The notes below the pieces were generated by a model. The model was given only the letters and a program-made list of their open reading frames with translations. It had not been told where the DNA came from and searched no databases. DNA of 28,057 bases from the NCBI GenBank assembly GCA_018648445.1, contig JABGRG010000047.1, positions 1 through 28,057 on the forward strand. The letters run 5' to 3'. The DNA is from Rhodospirillales bacterium. Its GTDB lineage: Bacteria; Pseudomonadota; Alphaproteobacteria; Rhodospirillales_A; JACZKS01. The position numbers and the translations under genes are program-made. Positions 23,405 to 28,057 of this stretch are shown here, one piece after another (position 1 is the stretch's first letter; each line of letters starts with the position of its first letter).

Positions 23405-24445
23405 ATGAAACGTCTAGCGATCACCGCATTGGCCGCTCTGCCGGTCAGTCTTCTGATTGCCACCTCGTCCGCTTCGGCCGACGACTATACCCTTAACGCA
23501 ATCAAAGCTTCGGCTGCGCCAACGCTCGACGGCATGGCCAACGACGCCATCTGGGGTTCGGCTCCGGCAATTCCGATCACCACCGTCAAGGGCGCCAACT
23601 TCGGCGGCACCGGCGGCACCACCGGCACGATGAAGGCCGCCTATGACGGCGATAACCTCTACATCCTGCTGCAGTACAAAGACGCGACCCTAAACTATCA
23701 GCGCTCCCCCTACCAAAAGCAGGCCGACGGCAGCTGGAAAAAGCTGAAAGACGCCAACGACAAGGGCGGCGACAACAACGTCTATTACGAAGACAAGGCG
23801 TCCCTGATCTGGGACATCAATGAATCGATCTTCGGCTTCAGCAAGCGCGGTTGCCAGATGGCTTGCCATTCCGGCGAACCCGGAAAGCCCTACGGCAACA
23901 AGTACACCGAAGAGGAAGGCGAATTGGGCGACATCTGGCACGTCAAGTCCGTGCGCTCCCTGCCTCTCGGCTACATTGATGATCAGTATCTCGACCATCA
24001 GCGCTATGACGCCAAAAAGGCCAAAGGCGCCGGCCGCCACAGCGACAAGAAGACCGGCGGCGGATACAAGAACATCGGCATGAAGGACGGCAAGCCCGAA
24101 TTCATGAACAAGAACGGCATGGCCGCCAACAAGGGTGGCACATACTGGCTTCCCGCCAGCGAAGCCGTTGCCTTTGACGACAGCAAGTTTATGGCTGGCG
24201 ACGAAGTTGCTTCCATCAAGACCCAGCGTCCGACCGGCGACCGTGGCGACATTAATTCCGGTGCCAAGTGGGCCAACGGTGTTTGGACCATCGAAATTGC
24301 CCGCAAGCTGACCACCGGCAGCAAGACCGACGTCCAGTTCGACGATCTTGGCAAGAAGTACTACTTCGGCGTTGCCGCGTTTGATAACGCCCAGGTGCGT
24401 CACTCGTACCAGGAAAAAGTCATCAAGCTGGTCTTCAAGAAATAA
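23405..24445 (+). CDS. periplasmic EB_dh-like haem protein with CX3CH motif
   Basis: A 346-residue secreted protein with a clear signal peptide (residues 1-25, ending SASADD). The body resembles the ethylbenzene dehydrogenase-related / DMSO-reductase gamma-subunit haem-binding fold: an early LDGMANDAIWGSAP strand-turn, AAYDGDNLYILLQYKD, ASLIWDINES, GDIWHVKSVRSLPLGYIDDQ and a late GVWTIEIARKL. A single Cys-x3-Cys-His (C150, C154, H155) replaces the normal CxxCH; no canonical CxxCH is present. Several Met and Lys residues could be axial ligands, as in ethylbenzene dehydrogenase gamma. As the third gene of the cytochrome operon with a consensus ribosome binding site, it is probably an abundant electron carrier or the terminal redox partner. 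The substrate is unknown, and the family call rests on pattern memory. Confidence 0.78.
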   Translation: MKRLAITALAALPVSLLIATSSASADDYTLNAIKASAAPTLDGMANDAIWGSAPAIPITTVKGANFGGTGGTTGTMKAAYDGDNLYILLQYKDATLNYQRSPYQKQADGSWKKLKDANDKGGDNNVYYEDKASLIWDINESIFGFSKRGCQMACHSGEPGKPYGNKYTEEEGELGDIWHVKSVRSLPLGYIDDQYLDHQRYDAKKAKGAGRHSDKKTGGGYKNIGMKDGKPEFMNKNGMAANKGGTYWLPASEAVAFDDSKFMAGDEVASIKTQRPTGDRGDINSGAKWANGVWTIEIARKLTTGSKTDVQFDDLGKKYYFGVAAFDNAQVRHSYQEKVIKLVFKK

Positions 24446-24479
24446 AGAAAATCCCCAATACGGGTTTTCGAAAGACATT

Positions 24480-24510
24480 GGGGCGGTCCTACGGGCCGCC
24501 CCTTTTTCTT
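24480..24510 (+). terminator. intrinsic terminator of the cytochrome operon
   Basis: GGGGCGGTCC (24480-24489) pairs with GGGCCGCCCC (24493-24502), 10 bp with one G-U pair and a 3-nt loop, followed directly by TTTTTCTT (24503-24510). It lies 34 nt after the EB_dh-like stop. On the minus strand the hairpin is not followed by a T run, so it serves only the + strand operon. A competing stem is formed by CCCCAAT (24453-24459) with ATTGGGG (24477-24483). Confidence 0.9.
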
Positions 24511-25615
24511 ATTCCCGCGTGATCCAACCGCCGCCGAGAAGACGCTCGCCATCATAAAACACGCACGCCTGCCCCGGCGCGATGACCGACTGGGGTTCGT
24601 CAAGAACGACTTGCGCGGCGCCGTCCTCGCCACCGAAAACGGTCGCGCCAACAGCCGGTTTGGTCGACCGGATTTTGACCGAAACGGGGGTGCCTTCTGA
24701 AGGAGGCGCTTCGCCCGCGCCAAGCCAGTTGACTTCGCGCACCTTCAACGTGTCCTTCATCAATGCCTCGGGAGGACCAACGACGACGCGCTGCGTCTCG
24801 GGCTCAAGGCGCACCACGTACAGCGGCGGGCCGCCGCCGATGCCTAATCCCCGGCGCTGGCCGATGGTGTAATGAATAATGCCTTCGTGCGCGCCCACAA
24901 CGTTTCCATCCACATCGACGATTTCACCGGGTTCGGCAGCGCCGGGCCGCAACCGGTCGATAACATCGACGTACTTTCCCACAGGAACGAAGCAGATATC
25001 CTGACTATCGGCCTTGGTCGCCACCTGCAGGCCGAAACGCTTCGCTAAATCGCGGGTTTCCGTCTTGTCCATGCCGCCCAAAGGGAAGCGCAGGAAACCA
25101 AGCTGTTCGCGAGTAGTAGCGAACAGAAAATAGCTTTGGTCACGCGTATGATCGGTTCCGCGAAGAAGCTCGGGTCCGTCCGGCCCCACCCGCCAGCGCG
25201 CATAGTGCCCCGTAATCAGCGCATCCGCGTCCAGACCGCGCGCTTTTCCCAGAAGGTCGTGGAATTTGACCGTCTGGTTACACTTTACGCACGGAATGGG
25301 CGTTTCACCCGCCAGATACGTCTCCACGAAATCATCAATGACGGAGCCCTGAAACTCGGCCTCGAAATCCAGCACGTAATGGGGGATGCCAATGGAGTCG
25401 GCGACCCGGCGCGCATCATAGATATCGCGCCCGGCGCAGCATGTCCCGGGCCGTGTAATGGCTTCGCCGTGATCGTATAGCTGCATGGTCACGCCAATGA
25501 CGTCGTAGCCTTCCTCGGTCAGAAGGGCCGCCGTCACCGAACTGTCGACGCCGCCCGACATGGCGACGACCACTCGGGTTTCTGCGGCGGGCTTATCTAT
25601 GGCCAGGCTATTCAT
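24509..25615 (-). CDS. mnmA: tRNA-specific 2-thiouridylase MnmA
   Basis: A 368-residue cytosolic enzyme that thiolates U34 of tRNA Lys, Glu and Gln, using ATP and a persulfide relay from cysteine desulfurase. Key elements are present: the PP-loop SGGVDSS at 20-26, the nucleophile Cys112 in CNQTVKF, the partner Cys208 in DICFVP, the [14 protein letters not shown] region, GHYARW, and the C-terminal beta-barrel with TIGQRRGLG. Length is typical. ATG 25615 gives about a dozen residues before the PP-loop strand, normal for alphaproteobacteria; the upstream ribosome binding site is weak. The gene is convergent with the cytochrome operon, its stop touching that operon's terminator T tract, and divergent from the ABC uptake operon. 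A housekeeping gene, likely ancestral to this locus. Confidence 0.98.
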   Translation of the reverse strand: MNSLAIDKPAAETRVVVAMSGGVDSSVTAALLTEEGYDVIGVTMQLYDHGEAITRPGTCCAGRDIYDARRVADSIGIPHYVLDFEAEFQGSVIDDFVETYLAGETPIPCVKCNQTVKFHDLLGKARGLDADALITGHYARWRVGPDGPELLRGTDHTRDQSYFLFATTREQLGFLRFPLGGMDKTETRDLAKRFGLQVATKADSQDICFVPVGKYVDVIDRLRPGAAEPGEIVDVDGNVVGAHEGIIHYTIGQRRGLGIGGGPPLYVVRLEPETQRVVVGPPEALMKDTLKVREVNWLGAGEAPPSEGTPVSVKIRSTKPAVGATVFGGEDGAAQVVLDEPQSVIAPGQACVFYDGERLLGGGWITRE

Positions 25616-25683
25616 AACGCATCATATAGGGCGAAATAGCGTGAAAGGCCCGAAGTTTTCCTTTTCCTGACGGCGAAGGCCGC

Positions 25684-25706
25684 TAATATGCGCCGGTTCG
25701 CGAACC
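25684..25706 (+). promoter_or_regulatory. -10 box and 12-bp palindrome upstream of the ABC uptake operon
   Basis: TAATAT (25684-25689) resembles a -10 element; the corresponding -35 position (CTTTTC, 17 nt upstream) is weak. GGTTCGCGAACC (25695-25706) is a perfect 12-bp palindrome overlapping the predicted transcription start, the position expected for a repressor operator. It lies 25 nt before ATG 25732. No regulator gene is visible in the window. Confidence 0.4.
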
Positions 25707-25731
25707 ACAAAAGATTCTAGGGGAAGTTATC

Positions 25732-26691
25732 ATGAATGCATTTCGCCTAACCGCAGCGGCCCTGACCGCCATTTGCGTGACGACCGGCGCGCTCGCTGCC
25801 GACAAATTCGTCGCCATCACCCAGATTGTTGAACATCCGGCGCTGGACGCCTGCCGCAAGGGCGTCAAGGACGTGCTGGCCGAAAACGGTTTCGTTGAAG
25901 GCAAGAATCTGAAATGGGCCTATCAGAGCGCCCAGGGCAATGTCGCCACGGCAGCCCAGATCGCCAAGAAGTTCGTCGGCGACGGCCCGGACGTGATTGT
26001 CGCCATCGCGACGCCATCGGCCCAAACGGTCGTGGCATCGACCAAGACGATCCCGGTCGTGTTCAGCGCGGTGACCGACCCGGTCGCGGCGAAGCTGGTT
26101 TCCAACTGGGAAAACCCCGGCAAAAACGTCACCGGCACGTCGGACATGGCCCCCATCGACAAGCATATCGCGTTGATTAAGCGCATCACGCCGAATGTGA
26201 AAAAGCTGGGTGTGCTGTTCAATCCGGGCGAGGTCAATTCGGTTTCGTCGCTGGATGCAGTCAAGAAAGCCGCCCCGGCACTTGGCATTGAAGTGTTTGA
26301 GGGTGCTGCGCCGAAGTCCAGCGAAGTGCTGGCCGCCGCCCGCGCGCTGGTTGGCAAGGTCGACGCTTTTTACGTGCCGACCGACAACACCGTGGTCTCG
26401 GCCTTTGAAGCCGTCGTCAAGGTCGGCATCGATGCCCAGCTTCCGGTGTACGCCGCCGATACGGACTCCGTTCCCCGCGGCGCCATTGCCGCCCTCGGCT
26501 TCAATTATTACGAGGTCGGCCGCCAGACCGGTGAAATGGTGCTGAGCATTCTCAAGGGTAAGGCTGCGGGCTCGATCCCGGTATCCGGCGTCAAGAAAAT
26601 GGACCTTTTTCTTAACGTTAAATCCGCTGCGAAAATGGGCGTCACCATTCCCGACGCGGTCATTTCCGAAGCTACTAAAGTCGTGAAATAG
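25732..26691 (+). CDS. ABC transporter substrate-binding protein (TrpX-like)
   Basis: A 319-residue periplasmic binding protein with a signal peptide (residues 1-23, ending GALAAD). It belongs by pattern to the ABC_sub_bind (TrpX/COG2984) family, a periplasmic-binding fold related to LacI-type proteins: FVAITQIVEHPALDACRKGV near the N-terminus, DVIVAIATPSAQ, IPVVFSAVTDPVAAKLV, LGVLFNPGE, and GAIAALGFNYYEVGRQTGEMV. TrpX homologues in streptococci bind tryptophan; other relatives may bind tyrosine or other aromatic compounds. ATG 25732 has AGGGGAAG upstream. It is followed after 9 nt by the permease gene and then the ATPase gene, a complete high-affinity uptake system. Ligand identity is not readable from sequence. 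Confidence 0.92.
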   Translation: MNAFRLTAAALTAICVTTGALAADKFVAITQIVEHPALDACRKGVKDVLAENGFVEGKNLKWAYQSAQGNVATAAQIAKKFVGDGPDVIVAIATPSAQTVVASTKTIPVVFSAVTDPVAAKLVSNWENPGKNVTGTSDMAPIDKHIALIKRITPNVKKLGVLFNPGEVNSVSSLDAVKKAAPALGIEVFEGAAPKSSEVLAAARALVGKVDAFYVPTDNTVVSAFEAVVKVGIDAQLPVYAADTDSVPRGAIAALGFNYYEVGRQTGEMVLSILKGKAAGSIPVSGVKKMDLFLNVKSAAKMGVTIPDAVISEATKVVK

Positions 26692-26700
26692 GACCACCAC

Positions 26701-27618
26701 GTGAGCCTGATTGCCCTTCTAGGTACGCTTGAGACCGGCCTGATCTTCGCGCTGGTCGCACTGGGCGTCTATCTGTCGTTCCGGATTTTGCAATTTCCGG
26801 ACCTGACGGTTGACGGCAGCTTCCCCTTGGGGGCGGCGGTTTCGGCGATACTTATCGTCAACGGCTTCAATCCGTTCTTGGCCACGCTGGTTGCCTGCGT
26901 GGCCGGGGCGGGAGCCGGATTGATCACCGCCTGGCTGAACGTGCGTCTGAAGATATTGCATCTTCTGGCAAGTATCCTGACGATGATCGCGCTCTATTCG
27001 ATCAACCTCAGGATCATGGGGCGACCCAATGTCGCCTTGCTTGGCGAGCAGACTGTCTTCACGCCATTGGAAGCCCTTGGCGTTCCAACCTACATGGCCA
27101 TTCCGGCGGCCCTGTTCGTTCTGATCGTCATCGCCAAGGTGGGTATGGACCGTTTTCTCAATTCGGAAATCGGTCTCGCCATGCGGGCGACGGGAGCCAA
27201 CGCGCGCATGGCCCGCGCCCAAGGGATCAACACCAACTTCTATATTCTCCTGGGAATGGCGCTCAGCAACGCGTTGGTCGCGCTGGCCGGAGCGCTGTTC
27301 GCGCAAAGCCAGGGTGCCGCCGACGTGACCATGGGTGTGGGCGTCATCGTGGTCGGGCTGGCCGCCGTTATCGGTGGCGAAGCGGTGATTCTGCCCCGAA
27401 CCGTTTTCCTGGCGACGCTCGCCTGCATCGCCGGCTCGCTTATGTACCGCTTCGCCGTGGCCATGGCCCTAAACGCCGACTTTATCGGCCTCAAGGCGCA
27501 GGACCTCAACCTCATCACGGCGCTGGTGGTGGCCGCAGCGATGGTTCTTCCGTCTGTCAGGGCTCCGGTAAAACGCGCCCTCGTTAAGGACAAACGCGTG
27601 GTTGGGCCGTTGAAATGA
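26701..27618 (+). CDS. ABC transporter permease (TrpY-like)
   Basis: A 305-residue inner-membrane permease with about eight to nine hydrophobic helices, related to the branched-chain amino-acid (LivH/LivM-like, BPD_transp_2) group. Features: FALVALGVYLSFRILQFPDLTVDGSFPLGAA at the N-terminus, GLITAWLNVRLKILHLLASI, and the cytoplasmic coupling region GLAMRATGANARMARAQGIN that contacts the ATPase. Start is GTG 26701 with AGGA upstream; its stop overlaps the ATPase start as ATGA. It pairs with the TrpX-like binding protein encoded 9 nt upstream. Confidence 0.93.
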   Translation: MSLIALLGTLETGLIFALVALGVYLSFRILQFPDLTVDGSFPLGAAVSAILIVNGFNPFLATLVACVAGAGAGLITAWLNVRLKILHLLASILTMIALYSINLRIMGRPNVALLGEQTVFTPLEALGVPTYMAIPAALFVLIVIAKVGMDRFLNSEIGLAMRATGANARMARAQGINTNFYILLGMALSNALVALAGALFAQSQGAADVTMGVGVIVVGLAAVIGGEAVILPRTVFLATLACIAGSLMYRFAVAMALNADFIGLKAQDLNLITALVVAAAMVLPSVRAPVKRALVKDKRVVGPLK

Positions 27619-28057
27619 TAGAAGTCCAGGACCTTCGCATCACCTTTGGCGCCGGAACGCCCATGGAAACGCCCGCCTTACGCGGCATTTCGCTGGATAT
27701 TCCCGAAGGCCAGTTCGTCACCGTTATCGGCAGTAATGGCGCGGGAAAAACCACGCTGCTAAACGCCCTTTCCGGCGAAGCCGTCCCCGATTCCGGTCGT
27801 GTACTGATCGACGACGCCGACGTCACAAATTGGCCAACGCACCAACGCGCGCAACTGGCGGCCCGGGTATTCCAGGACCCAATGGCCGGAAGCTGCGCCA
27901 ATTTGTCGATCATCGAAAATCTCGGTCTGGCCAATGCCCGTGGGCGAAAGCGCACCATCGGACCAGCCACGGGGAAAGCCCTGCGCGAGAAGGCGAAACG
28001 CCGACTGGCGCGACTTGAACTGGGGCTGGAGGATCGTCTCGACGATCCCATGGAGCT
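27615..28057 (+). CDS. ABC transporter ATP-binding protein (TrpZ-like, 3' partial)
   Basis: ATG 27615 overlaps the permease stop (ATGA) and opens a frame running off the end of the window; 147 codons are visible. Walker A is GSNGAGKT at 39-46 and the Q-loop glutamine is Gln87 in VFQDPM. The LSGGQ signature, Walker B and H-loop lie beyond the window edge. The stretch after the Q-loop (MAGSCANLSIIENLGLA) matches the TrpZ/COG1101 type of ATPase that accompanies TrpX and TrpY. It energises uptake by the permease as a cytoplasmic dimer. Confidence 0.92.
   Translation, partial: MIEVQDLRITFGAGTPMETPALRGISLDIPEGQFVTVIGSNGAGKTTLLNALSGEAVPDSGRVLIDDADVTNWPTHQRAQLAARVFQDPMAGSCANLSIIENLGLANARGRKRTIGPATGKALREKAKRRLARLELGLEDRLDDPME

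Noticed and set aside
23690..24478. 262-residue minus-strand open frame
   Set aside because: It is antisense to the EB_dh-like gene and crosses most of the terminator region; it has a hydrophobic Val/Ala-rich composition typical of antisense translation.
25747..26700. 317-residue minus-strand open frame
   Set aside because: It is antisense to the TrpX-like gene, which has a signal peptide, family motifs and operon context; the minus frame shows none of these.

Overview
The window looks like chromosomal DNA from an alphaproteobacterium, most likely of the Rhodospirillales and free-living. This is inferred from gene content and GC-rich codon use: a TipN-like polarity protein, an Atm1-type exporter, AzlCD, and long spurious antisense ORFs typical of GC-rich genomes. 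No rRNA, tRNA, insertion sequence, phage gene or CRISPR array was seen. The window opens inside one gene and ends inside an ABC ATPase gene.

Layout. (1) 1-1611, + strand: the tail of an unrecognised gene, then cobA (uroporphyrinogen-III methyltransferase) and a CbiX-type chelatase, overlapping by 8 nt; together a siroheme/cobalamin branch-point pair. (2) 1608-9157, - strand: a 1387-residue membrane-anchored coiled-coil protein built from 44 consecutive 25-residue repeats, then a GT4 glycosyltransferase with TPRs and an SDR dehydrogenase. (3) 9248-13735: an SRAP (YedK/HMCES) DNA-crosslink protein on +, then on - a tandem universal stress protein and a tight three-gene operon (unknown 160-residue protein, DMT exporter, phosphotransferase/P-loop kinase fusion). 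(4) 13884-20376, + strand: a secreted caspase-like protease with a proline-rich linker and a PAN/apple-like domain, an SRPBCC protein, a cold-shock protein, an Atm1-type ABC exporter with a HAD hydrolase, a 71-residue small protein and a second DMT exporter. (5) 20373-21391, - strand: azlC-azlD amino-acid exporter. (6) 21727-24445, + strand: a three-gene redox operon (heptaheme c-type cytochrome with C-terminal anchor, four-helix b-type cytochrome, secreted EB_dh-like protein with a CX3CH haem motif), with its own promoter, 5' leader structure, intercistronic hairpin, consensus ribosome binding site and intrinsic terminator. (7) 24509-28057: mnmA on -, then a TrpXYZ-like ABC uptake operon on +.

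The best candidate for an under-described system is the redox operon at 21.7-24.4 kb. It has the parts of a quinone-to-periplasm electron conduit but no molybdoenzyme or other obvious catalytic subunit beside it. The next most notable items are the unusually regular 25-residue repeat protein and the secreted caspase-PAN protein. All functions are read from sequence motifs and remembered families; no database search was possible.
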